NCBI GenBank assembly: GCA_937983035.1
Contig: CALKAN010000417.1
Location: 1 to 13,622, forward strand
DNA from: an uncultured Paenibacillaceae bacterium
GTDB taxonomy: Bacteria > Bacillota > Bacilli > Paenibacillales > CALAME01
DNA length: 13,622 bases
Direction: 5' to 3'
Within the stretch, counting starts at the first letter, position 1. Each line of letters starts with the position of its first letter. Below are positions 8,057 through 13,622 of the stretch, piece after piece. A model generated the notes under the pieces. That model was given only the letters and a program-made list of their open reading frames with translations. It ran no database searches and was not told the DNA's origin. The translations under genes were made by a program, and so were the position numbers.

Positions 8057-8572
8057 TCATTTCCTTTCTCCCCGATGATCATTCACGCGTACAGCATGCT
8101 TCACCGCAAAATTCATTAATGCTGCGCTCATATCTTTAATCGGAAACAAACTCGGTATGCGGGTAAAAACCCATCGATGCTGTTTTTCTTTAATCACAAT
8201 GACAATGCTGTCGTCTGCCAGCGTGATCTCTTCCACTTCCGACGGTTTCAACGTCACTTCCCTGTTTAATCGCTGCGTGGACAAATCGGAAGGGCCGACG
8301 GCAAGATAAGGGCGCTTAAAGAAAAAATACAGCGCAAGCAGCCAGTAGCTTCCGATCGCGACCAAATAAAACGCATCTCGATCTCCCAATGCATCTAATA
8401 TAAACATAAAAAAGAAGGAAAGCAGCAAGAAGATGACGGGAAGAATGATTCTTCTGCCTTTAAACACCGTGCGTGCGCCTTGCTTTGAACCTTTTCCTTT
8501 GATGTCATTTTTGCGGATGCGTTCCATCTGCTTCTGATTTCGTTCAATCGTTCGTTCCCATTTGCGTGACAA
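8057..8572 (-). CDS. Small two-TM membrane protein with basic N-terminus, function unknown
   Basis: A 171-residue protein that I do not recognise as a named family. Residues 1-41 are strongly basic and lysine/arginine-rich (cytoplasmic by the positive-inside rule). Two hydrophobic segments follow at about 42-60 and 67-85, joined by a short DALGDRD turn. The C-terminal half (about 88-155) is a soluble, beta-rich stretch with a final helix that resembles the bacterial PH-like domains found after paired TM helices in Firmicutes; that comparison is by eye. The start is TTG at 8572: an AAGGAG lies 9 nt upstream, and the nearby ATG at 8579 is out of frame. It is the first gene of a two-gene operon with the HAD hydrolase. 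Confidence 0.8.
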   Translation of the reverse strand: MSRKWERTIERNQKQMERIRKNDIKGKGSKQGARTVFKGRRIILPVIFLLLSFFFMFILDALGDRDAFYLVAIGSYWLLALYFFFKRPYLAVGPSDLSTQRLNREVTLKPSEVEEITLADDSIVIVIKEKQHRWVFTRIPSLFPIKDMSAALMNFAVKHAVRVNDHRGERK

Positions 8573-8602
8573 CGTTCATTGCTCCTTCATTTTGTTCGAA
8601 AT

Positions 8603-8630
8603 ATTATAGTCAGCGCGGCCTGGCGGTCAA
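8603..8630 (-). promoter_or_regulatory. Sigma-A-type promoter of the membrane protein-HAD operon
   Basis: Minus strand TTGACC (8630-8625) and TATAAT (8608-8603) with a 16-bp spacer. It lies 31 bp upstream of the TTG start at 8572 and 17 bp beyond the ynzC stop. Both hexamers are close to consensus, so the two-gene operon probably does not depend on SOS transcription from yneA. Confidence 0.7.
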
Positions 8631-8646
8631 GTTCCGCTCGCAGCTG

Positions 8647-8820
8647 TCAATCCTTGTCCACAAATCGTATGTTTTCCAATTGCGCCTTTAAATTTTGTCT
8701 GAAAATACGGATATATTTGCGGCGGAGCTCCTGCTGTTCTGCGGCCTCCTGCGGGGTCAGTCCGATCGTTTTCTGCTTTTTATAAAGTTCATTGATCCTT
8801 GCAATCAGCTTATTATCCAT
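8647..8820 (-). CDS. ynzC: DUF896/UPF0291 family protein YnzC
   Basis: A 57-residue cytosolic protein starting MDNKLIARINELYKKQKTIG and continuing with LTPQEAAEQQELRRKYI, then FRQNLKAQLENI. This is the typical DUF896 pattern: a short helical hairpin with a conserved LT..E...Q..LR..Y. The molecular role of the family is not established. In B. subtilis ynzC is the third gene of the SOS operon yneA-yneB-ynzC, divergent from lexA. The same neighbourhood is kept here but without yneB. The start has GGGAGG at 7-nt spacing. The gene is separated from yneA by 121 bp with a promoter-like region of its own, so it may be expressed partly outside SOS control. Confidence 0.9.
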   Translation of the reverse strand: MDNKLIARINELYKKQKTIGLTPQEAAEQQELRRKYIRIFRQNLKAQLENIRFVDKD

Positions 8821-8838
8821 TGTGCAACCTCCCTGTCA

Positions 8839-8874
8839 TGTAATAACTTTGACATGTACCGGGCGGCTTGTCAA
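8839..8874 (-). promoter_or_regulatory. Candidate ynzC promoter with TGTNA-N6-TNACA motif
   Basis: On the minus strand a consensus TTGACA (8874-8869) is followed 17 bp later by a poor -10 (CAAAGT, 8851-8846) preceded by TGT, an extended -10. Overlapping it is the 16-bp motif TGTAATAACTTTGACA (plus strand, 8839-8854), which differs at only two positions from a motif before glnA. The half-sites resemble GlnR/TnrA boxes, but the centre is 6 nt rather than the canonical 7. Regulation is inferred. Confidence 0.4.
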
Positions 8875-8941
8875 TATATAAAAACCGGGAGGGAAGCTGA
8901 AAGCGATTTGTTCCGTTCCGCTTATGCATGCCGTGCGGCAG

Positions 8942-9331
8942 CTACGGATTAGGCAGGCGAATTTGCATGCCTGATTGCAACGCGCCTGCTCGAATGCCGT
9001 CATTCAATTGTTCGATCAAATAAATATAATACGGGATGCTGACCGTGTCCGGCGCATAGCTGGATGCGATCGACCAAAGCGTATCTCCAGGCTTAATCTC
9101 GTAAATGGCATGCGCCTCTTCCGCCGACATCATCATCGAAGCGGCGTCAGATTGTTCCGCTGCGGCAGTTTCATGCGATCCAATCATCAAGACCGCAGCC
9201 AAGATCAGAATAACGATCAAAATCATCAGCATCGCGATCATCCGTAACTTTCGGCTGAACGCTGCATTGATGCGACCGTCATCTGCCGAATAAATGCTTG
9301 AATATGTCAAGGAAGTGGAATAGCAATACAT
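8942..9331 (-). CDS. yneA: YneA-like SOS-induced cell division suppressor (TM + LysM)
   Basis: A 129-residue single-pass membrane protein: an N-terminal cytoplasmic tail (1-30), one strongly hydrophobic segment (31-50), a short extracytoplasmic linker, and a LysM domain (about 77-127; YEIKPGDTLWSIAS ... SGMQIRLP) that should bind peptidoglycan. In B. subtilis YneA, made only during SOS, delays septation while DNA is damaged. The architecture, the position divergent from lexA and the SOS box in its promoter support that role here. The start at 9331 is preferred: GGAGG lies 8 nt before it, and the upstream in-frame ATG (9346) falls inside that Shine-Dalgarno. The N-terminal tail, with its only cysteine at position 3, seems longer than in the Bacillus protein, where the TM segment is nearer the start. 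yneB does not follow. Confidence 0.85.
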   Translation of the reverse strand: MYCYSTSLTYSSIYSADDGRINAAFSRKLRMIAMLMILIVILILAAVLMIGSHETAAAEQSDAASMMMSAEEAHAIYEIKPGDTLWSIASSYAPDTVSIPYYIYLIEQLNDGIRAGALQSGMQIRLPNP

Positions 9332-9372
9332 ACAATCAACCTCCAAACATCCGTTCTGATTATGTTGACATC

Positions 9373-9401
9373 AATATAACACGAACAAATGTTTTAGTCA
9401 A
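9373..9401 (-). promoter_or_regulatory. SOS-controlled yneA promoter
   Basis: Minus strand TTGACT (9401-9396) and TATATT (9378-9373) with a 17-bp spacer and a TGT extended -10. An SOS box fills the spacer, so bound LexA would directly block RNA polymerase. Confidence 0.75.
9382..9395. promoter_or_regulatory. SOS box 1 (LexA operator, yneA side)
   Basis: CGAACAAATGTTTT: GAAC-N4-GTTT, one mismatch from the GAAC-N4-GTTC core used by Gram-positive LexA. It lies between the -35 and -10 of the yneA promoter. Confidence 0.75.
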
Positions 9402-9420
9402 TCGTTTTTCAAATTTTTTT

Positions 9421-9434
9421 CGAACTCACGTTTG
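9421..9434. promoter_or_regulatory. SOS box 2 (LexA operator, lexA side)
   Basis: CGAACTCACGTTTG: GAAC-N4-GTTT with the outer C/G pair also matching. It overlaps the first bases of the lexA -35 and is centred 16 bp from box 3. Confidence 0.8.
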
Positions 9435-9460
9435 TGAGAACTCCGGTTCTGTGGTATAAT
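9432..9460 (+). promoter_or_regulatory. lexA promoter
   Basis: TTGTGA (9432-9437) and a perfect TATAAT (9455-9460) with a 17-bp spacer and TGG extended -10. SOS boxes 2 and 3 overlap the -35 and spacer, giving autoregulation by LexA. Confidence 0.8.
9437..9450. promoter_or_regulatory. SOS box 3 (LexA operator, lexA side)
   Basis: AGAACTCCGGTTCT is a full palindrome containing the perfect GAAC-N4-GTTC core. It lies in the spacer of the lexA promoter, two bases after box 2. Confidence 0.88.
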
Positions 9461-9499
9461 ATTGCAATAGCAAATGTTAGAGAGATGGAGTGATGGAAA

Positions 9500-10120
9500 T
9501 TGACGAAGCTTTCACCGCGACAACAGGCGATAATGGACTTTATTAAAAGCGAAGTAAGAACGAAAGGTTATCCTCCTTCTGTCAGAGAAATCGGCGAAGC
9601 CGTCGGGCTTGCTTCCAGCAGCACCGTGCACGGACATTTGGAGCGATTAGAAAAGAAAGGCTTGATCAGGCGGGACCCAACGAAGCCGCGGGCCATTGAA
9701 ATATTGGAAGAAGACATGGATTCGACCGATACTTTTCGCTCATCCGTCTCTAAAGTGCCTCTGATCGGCAAAGTTACGGCCGGAGAACCGATCTTGGCCA
9801 CGGAGAACATCGAAGACTATTATCCGCTTCCTCAACATATGGTCGGCGACTATGATGTGTTTATGTTGAGAATTCAAGGCGAAAGCATGATTAATGCGGG
9901 CATTATGGACGGAGATTATGTCATTGTCAGACAGCAGCAAAGCGCGCAGAACGGCGACATTGTCGTAGCCATGACCGAGGATCAAGAAGCAACGGTGAAG
10001 CGTTTTTATCAAGAAAAAGATCATATTCGCCTGCAGCCGGAGAATCCGGCCATGGAGCCGTTGCGATTGAAAAATGTTGTCATACTGGGCAAAGTGATCG
10101 GACTTTTTCGAGAATTTTGA
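9500..10120 (+). CDS. lexA: LexA repressor
   Basis: SOS master repressor of 206 residues. The N-terminal winged helix-turn-helix (1-70) contains GYPPSVREIGEAVGLASSST, nearly identical to B. subtilis LexA/DinR. The C-terminal S24 peptidase domain has the self-cleavage site Ala94-Gly95 (KVTAGEP), nucleophile Ser129 (GESM) and general base Lys167 (TVKRF). RecA filaments trigger cleavage after DNA damage, releasing yneA and lexA itself. The start is TTG at 9500: GGAG lies 9 nt upstream, homology begins at MTKLS, and the nearby ATG at 9493 is out of frame. A TTG start may keep repressor synthesis low. The gene converges on glnA and ends before a shared hairpin. Confidence 0.98.
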   Translation: MTKLSPRQQAIMDFIKSEVRTKGYPPSVREIGEAVGLASSSTVHGHLERLEKKGLIRRDPTKPRAIEILEEDMDSTDTFRSSVSKVPLIGKVTAGEPILATENIEDYYPLPQHMVGDYDVFMLRIQGESMINAGIMDGDYVIVRQQQSAQNGDIVVAMTEDQEATVKRFYQEKDHIRLQPENPAMEPLRLKNVVILGKVIGLFREF

Positions 10121-10155
10121 ATCCGCATACGCTGAAGACGGGCAAAGTTGACGTC

Positions 10156-10191
10156 AAAAAAGGCTGTTTCGAACATTTCGAAACAGCCTTT
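10156..10191. terminator. Bidirectional terminator between lexA and glnA
   Basis: A perfect 15-bp stem AAAGGCTGTTTCGAA (10159-10173) / TTCGAAACAGCCTTT (10177-10191) with a CAT loop. On the minus strand it ends in six T (10161-10156), a strong intrinsic terminator for glnA. On the plus strand the arm ends in TTT and a further T-run occurs 8 nt on, so it probably also serves lexA. Confidence 0.88.
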
Positions 10192-10229
10192 GCACATGTT
10201 TTTATATTCATTCATATCCGCTTTTTTTA

Positions 10230-11558
10230 TTAATATACGGTTAAATACTGGTCTCTTTCCCATTCATGCACATGCGTACGATACATTTCCCACTCAATTT
10301 CCTTCAATTCAACAAAATGCTTCAACGCATGTTCGCCCAGCGCATCGCAAATGACTTCATTTTTCAATAATTCCTGCACGGCTTCTTCCAAAGTCGTCGG
10401 CAATTGCTCGATGCCGTCTTCAATCCGCTCTTCCTTCGTCATGGCATATACGTTCCGATCAGTTGGATCGGGCAATTCAAGCCCTCTTTCAATGCCGTCC
10501 AATCCCGCTCTCAGAATGACCGACAGAGCCAAATAAGGATTCGCTGCAGGATCGGGGCTGCGATGTTCCACACGCGTGCTTTGCCCGCGAGATGCCGGAA
10601 TTCGTATCATGGGAGAGCGATTTTTAGCGGACCAAGCAACATAGCACGGCGCTTCATATCCAGGAACTAAACGCTTGTATGAATTGACGATCGGATTAGT
10701 GATGGCCGTATATCCTCTGGCATGCAGCATAATGCCGGCAATAAACTGTCGTGCCGTATCAGACAAACCAAGCTTGTCCGACTCATCGTAGAAAGCATTC
10801 TCTTCTCCTCTAAACAAGGAAAGATGGCAATGCATGCCCGAACCATTCACGCCGTAGATCGGCTTCGGCATAAAGGTCGCATGCAAATTATGCTGCCTGG
10901 CAATCGTTTTGACGACTAATTTAAACGTTTGAATTTGATCGGCAGCTGTAATCGCATCTGCATATTTGAAATCGATTTCGTGCTGACCCGGCGATCCTTC
11001 ATGGTGAGAAGCTTCAATCTCAAATCCCATTTCTTCCAAAGTAAGCACGATATCTCTGCGGCAATTTTCCCCTAAATCTGTAGGAGCCAAATCAAAATAT
11101 CCGCCTTCATCATTGAGTTCGTTTGTTACTCGGCCTTTCTCATCGGTCTTGAACAAGAAAAATTCCGGTTCTGAACCGACATTCATCGTTGTAAAACCCA
11201 TTTCTTCCGCTTTCTTCAAATTTCTTTTCAATATTCCGCGGGGACATCCTGCAAACGGCGTGCCGTCCGGCATATATACATCACAAATTAATCTTGCGAT
11301 TTTCGTATCTTGCACCCATGGGTAAATCAGCCAAGTATTTAAATCCGGATAAAGATACATGTCCGATTCCTCAATTCGCACATATCCTTCAATGGAGGAA
11401 CCATCAAACATCATTTTGTTGTCCAAAGCTTTTTCGAGCTGACTGTAAGGAATTTCGACGTTTTTAATCGTTCCCAGCAAATCAGTAAATTGCAAACGGA
11501 TAAACCTCACATTTTGCTCTTCAGCGATGCGCAAAATGTCTTCTTTCGTATAACCCAA
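10230..11558 (-). CDS. glnA: Glutamine synthetase, type I-alpha
   Basis: ATP-dependent condensation of glutamate and ammonia, as a cytosolic dodecamer. At 442 residues it has the Bacillus-type length, without the 25-residue insertion and adenylylation site of I-beta enzymes. Visible motifs are MMFDGSSIEG (49-58), metal/substrate residues in GSEPEFF (Glu130, Glu132) and SHHEGSPGQHE (Glu187, Glu194), NGSGMHCHLS with His243, the flexible loop around Glu302 (PGYEAPCY) and IPASRGQSTRVEHRS. Arg61 corresponds to Arg62 of B. subtilis GlnA, which is needed for glutamine feedback inhibition, so feedback control is probably intact. The start is TTG at 11558, matching the family's N-terminus, with GGGGAGAGA upstream. 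glnR, normally directly upstream, is absent; the gene has its own promoter. Confidence 0.98.
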   Translation of the reverse strand: MGYTKEDILRIAEEQNVRFIRLQFTDLLGTIKNVEIPYSQLEKALDNKMMFDGSSIEGYVRIEESDMYLYPDLNTWLIYPWVQDTKIARLICDVYMPDGTPFAGCPRGILKRNLKKAEEMGFTTMNVGSEPEFFLFKTDEKGRVTNELNDEGGYFDLAPTDLGENCRRDIVLTLEEMGFEIEASHHEGSPGQHEIDFKYADAITAADQIQTFKLVVKTIARQHNLHATFMPKPIYGVNGSGMHCHLSLFRGEENAFYDESDKLGLSDTARQFIAGIMLHARGYTAITNPIVNSYKRLVPGYEAPCYVAWSAKNRSPMIRIPASRGQSTRVEHRSPDPAANPYLALSVILRAGLDGIERGLELPDPTDRNVYAMTKEERIEDGIEQLPTTLEEAVQELLKNEVICDALGEHALKHFVELKEIEWEMYRTHVHEWERDQYLTVY

Positions 11559-11578
11559 GCTGATCTCTCCCCATCTCC

Positions 11579-11594
11579 TGTAATAATATTGACA
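11579..11594. promoter_or_regulatory. GlnR/TnrA-like box at the glnA transcription start
   Basis: TGTAATAATATTGACA has TGTNA and TNACA half-sites as in GlnR/TnrA operators, but a 6-nt instead of a 7-nt centre. It abuts the -10 box and covers the expected transcription start, a position suited to repression. It matches the ynzC upstream motif at 14 of 16 bases. Confidence 0.4.
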
Positions 11595-11622
11595 TTTTAC
11601 TTAGAAGTGATGTGACTGTCAA
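11594..11622 (-). promoter_or_regulatory. glnA promoter
   Basis: Minus strand TTGACA (11622-11617, perfect) and TAAAAT (11599-11594, one mismatch) with a 17-bp spacer, starting 10 bp after the ynbB stop codon. The leader would be about 30 nt. Confidence 0.75.
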
Positions 11623-11631
11623 ATATGGCAG

Positions 11632-12900
11632 CTACAGCTGCCCATCCGTGATTAACCCCGATTCCTCCATCCTCTGAAGGCTGTGCAAGAGCATGTATTT
11701 AATATGAGAATAAGTTAATCCCCCTTGCATGTATGCCGTGTAAGGCTCCCGAATCGGAGCATCCGCCGTCAATTCCAAGCTTCCGCCTTGAATAAACGTT
11801 CCTGCAGCCATGATCACATCATGTTCATATCCCGGCATCTCTCCCGGCTCCGGCGTAACGTAAGCATCCACCGGCGAAGCATATTGCACCGATTGCACAA
11901 ATTTGATCAGATGATCTTGACTCGTAAATCGAATCGCTTGAATAATATCGCTTCGATCATCATCCCATCTCGGCCTCGTTTCAAAGCCTAATCGTTCAAA
12001 GATCGCAGCGGCAAGCACGCTTCCCTTTAAAGCTTGTCCTACGAAATGAGGAGCGAGGAACAATCCTTGAAACATCGAGCGAACAGTGCCGAGCATCGCT
12101 CCGACTTCCCCTCCGATGCCGGGCGCTGTCAAGCGATTCGCCGCCAGCTCGACCAGCTCTTTTTTGCCTGCAATGTAACCGCCGGTTTCGGCCAGTCCGC
12201 CGCCGGGATTTTTAATCAGCGAACCGGCGATCAGGTCTGCCCCCGCTTCGCAAGGTTCGGTTGTTTCCGTAAACTCGCCGTAACAGTTATCCACAAATAT
12301 GATGAGGTCGGGTCGAACGGACTTTAAGCGGGAACAAATTTCCGCAATCTGCTGATTGCTGATCGGCGGACGCCAAGCATATCCTCTCGATTTCTGAATG
12401 CCGACCACTTTCGTCTCCGGGGTCAGCTTATTGAAAATTTGTTCCCAATCTAAACTTTCGTTCTCCGTTAACGGCACTTCATCATATCCGATGCCGAAAT
12501 CCCGCAGCGAGCCGGTTCCATCCCCTTCCTCGCCAATCACCTTGTATAAAGTGTCATACGGCGATCCAGTTATGTACAACAATCGGTCATTCGGACGAAG
12601 ACAGCCGAACAACGCAGCTGCAATCGTATGGGTGCCTGAAGCAAAATGCGGCCGAACTAATGCGGCTTCTGCACCGAATGCGTCTGCATATACTTGTTCC
12701 AGCTTCTCCCGTCCCACATCATTATAGCCATAACCTGTAGATCCTTGAAAATGGTAATCGCTGATCTGATGCTTCTGAAAATATTGAAGAATTTTAAACT
12801 GGTTATGGTCAACGATTTGATCGATTTTTCGCCATGCCGGCTGTACAAATCGTTCCATTTCTTCAACGAATGCATGCCACTTATGTGAAATGTTGCTCAT
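11632..12900 (-). CDS. ynbB: YnbB-type PLP-dependent enzyme (methionine gamma-lyase/aluminium-resistance family)
   Basis: A fold-type I pyridoxal-phosphate enzyme of 422 residues. Features include the N-terminal GSTGYGYND and PHFASGTHT, the phosphate-binding/stacking region around ITGSPYDTL, Asp204 in FVDNCYGEF (pairs with the PLP pyridine nitrogen), and the Schiff-base lysine Lys230 in GSLIKNPGGG. The family is annotated as methionine gamma-lyase-like or 'aluminium resistance protein'; its physiological substrate is not established, so a C-S lyase role is only a guess. Two starts are possible: TTG 12906, which overlaps the hflX stop and has AAGGAG 5 nt away, or ATG 12900 at 11 nt. I list the ATG. 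The hflX-ynbB order is the same as in Bacillus, where glnR-glnA follow. Confidence 0.9.
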   Translation of the reverse strand: MSNISHKWHAFVEEMERFVQPAWRKIDQIVDHNQFKILQYFQKHQISDYHFQGSTGYGYNDVGREKLEQVYADAFGAEAALVRPHFASGTHTIAAALFGCLRPNDRLLYITGSPYDTLYKVIGEEGDGTGSLRDFGIGYDEVPLTENESLDWEQIFNKLTPETKVVGIQKSRGYAWRPPISNQQIAEICSRLKSVRPDLIIFVDNCYGEFTETTEPCEAGADLIAGSLIKNPGGGLAETGGYIAGKKELVELAANRLTAPGIGGEVGAMLGTVRSMFQGLFLAPHFVGQALKGSVLAAAIFERLGFETRPRWDDDRSDIIQAIRFTSQDHLIKFVQSVQYASPVDAYVTPEPGEMPGYEHDVIMAAGTFIQGGSLELTADAPIREPYTAYMQGGLTYSHIKYMLLHSLQRMEESGLITDGQL

Positions 12901-12902
12901 GT

Positions 12903-13622
12903 TCAATCTGACTCCTTGTAAGGCTCCAATTTCTTGCTCATCCGCTCATAGGCAGACGGATGGATGCGTGCTGTAATTTTCATCATTTCTTCATCATCAT
13001 CGATGTCATGTTCCATAATTTCGCCCAATTCATGCAGCTGCGCGATAATATCGCCTTGCGAAAGCGGCACTTTAAAAGTTGCTGTTTGTCTCAATAACCG
13101 GTCTTGCACAGCAAGTTTCACCTTCTCGATATCTTCGCTGTCAAATGCGGAGATCCACATCACATCCGAGGACACAGCGGGCTTATTTGGCACCAAATCG
13201 GCTTTATTGTACAACACAAGCCTTTCTTTCGACGATCGACCACGATCATCTGCTGCTGGCGCACGGGCGATGAAGCATCCACGACATGAATGATCAAATC
13301 TGCTTCACACACTTCTTCCAAAGTTGCCCGAAATGCCGCAACGAGTTCATGCGGCAAATCTTGAATAAAACCTACCGTATCGGTCAGCAGCACATGAATG
13401 CCGCTCGGCAGCGTCAGCGTTCGCGTCGTCGGATCCAATGTTGCAAATACGCGATCTTCTGCAAATGCATCGCTTTGCGTCAGCTGACCGAGCAAAGTAG
13501 ATTTGCCCGCATTCGTGTATCCGACCAGCGCCGCTTGGTATATTCCTTTTCGCCGTCTTCTTTCTCTGTACAAATTTCTGTGCCTGACCACTTCTTTCAA
13601 TCGCATGTTCAAATCGGAAATC
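12903..13622 (-). pseudogene. hflX: hflX GTPase, frameshifted by a small deletion; 5' end outside window
   Basis: HflX is a ribosome-associated GTPase that splits stalled 70S ribosomes and helps rescue after stress. The upstream frame (13622 to about 13235) encodes the end of the helical linker and the G domain: G1 GYTNAGKS (about 13522-13499), an ATLDPTTRT switch region, and G3 DTVGF. It ends in HVVDASSPVRQQQMIVVD and then runs out of homology, with a stop at 13162-13160. Homology resumes in the -1 frame at about 13232 with SSKERLVLYNKADL (G4 NKAD) and continues to the stop at 12903. Compared with the family, about seven or eight residues (the usual 'xVLxxLGA') are missing at the junction, consistent with a deletion of about 22 nt. 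The product would lack G4/G5 and the C-terminus. A sequencing or assembly error cannot be excluded. Confidence 0.85.

Noticed and set aside
13218..13235. Programmed -1 frameshift in hflX at the A-rich CGAAAGAAAGG
   Set aside because: No canonical slippery heptamer, and the -1 product would still lack the seven or eight conserved residues between VVD and SSKE; a deletion explains both facts.
1..13622. CRISPR arrays, tRNA/rRNA genes, insertion sequences, prophage or defence genes
   Set aside because: No regularly spaced repeats, structured RNA signatures, transposase-like frames or phage genes were seen on either strand.

Overview
The window looks like ordinary chromosomal backbone of an endospore-forming Firmicute of the order Bacillales, probably Paenibacillaceae or a near relative. 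The evidence is a spore-specific Tlp protein, a LexA regulon with Bacillus-type SOS boxes (GAAC-N4-GTTY), a LexA/YneA/YnzC cluster, a Bacillus-type (GSI-alpha) glutamine synthetase, purine-rich Shine-Dalgarno sites and several TTG/GTG starts. The genus assignment is an inference. No CRISPR array, prophage, intact insertion sequence, tRNA or rRNA was seen, and I found no convincing new multi-gene system.

Left part (1-3445): the start of a pilC/gspF-like inner-membrane gene and the pilB assembly ATPase lie on the minus strand. They are separated by 142 bp that hold a good sigma-A-type promoter for pilC. The spore gene tlp diverges from pilB and converges on rnz (RNase Z); tlp and rnz share a strong bidirectional hairpin.

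Middle (3446-8572): a full-length B12-dependent methionine synthase, metH, lies just upstream of rnz and is probably co-transcribed with it. Upstream of metH is a 363-bp AT-rich gap. It holds no recognisable S-box or B12 riboswitch, but has a pair of direct repeats, a possible decayed ORF and the intrinsic terminator of the next operon. That operon encodes a two-TM basic membrane protein coupled to a HAD phosphatase, behind its own TTGACC-N16-TATAAT promoter.

SOS block (8647-10191): lexA (plus strand) diverges from a yneA-like LysM division inhibitor followed by ynzC. The 168-bp region between the yneA and lexA starts carries three SOS boxes placed on both promoters. The resolvase gene yneB, which sits between yneA and ynzC in Bacillus subtilis, is absent. 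ynzC instead has its own upstream region, with a TTGACA -35 and a 16-bp TGTNA-N6-TNACA motif.

Right part (10230-13622): glnA, a YnbB-type PLP enzyme and hflX run leftward in the order known from Bacillus (hflX-ynbB-glnR-glnA), but glnR is missing. In its place is a 73-bp spacer with a near-consensus promoter and a 16-bp motif that matches the ynzC one at 14 of 16 positions. hflX, cut by the window edge, appears broken by a small out-of-frame deletion between the G3 and G4 motifs of its GTPase domain. Nitrogen assimilation (glnA), one-carbon/methionine metabolism (metH), DNA-damage response and spore biology are neighbours here, but apart from the SOS block nothing shows that they act together.
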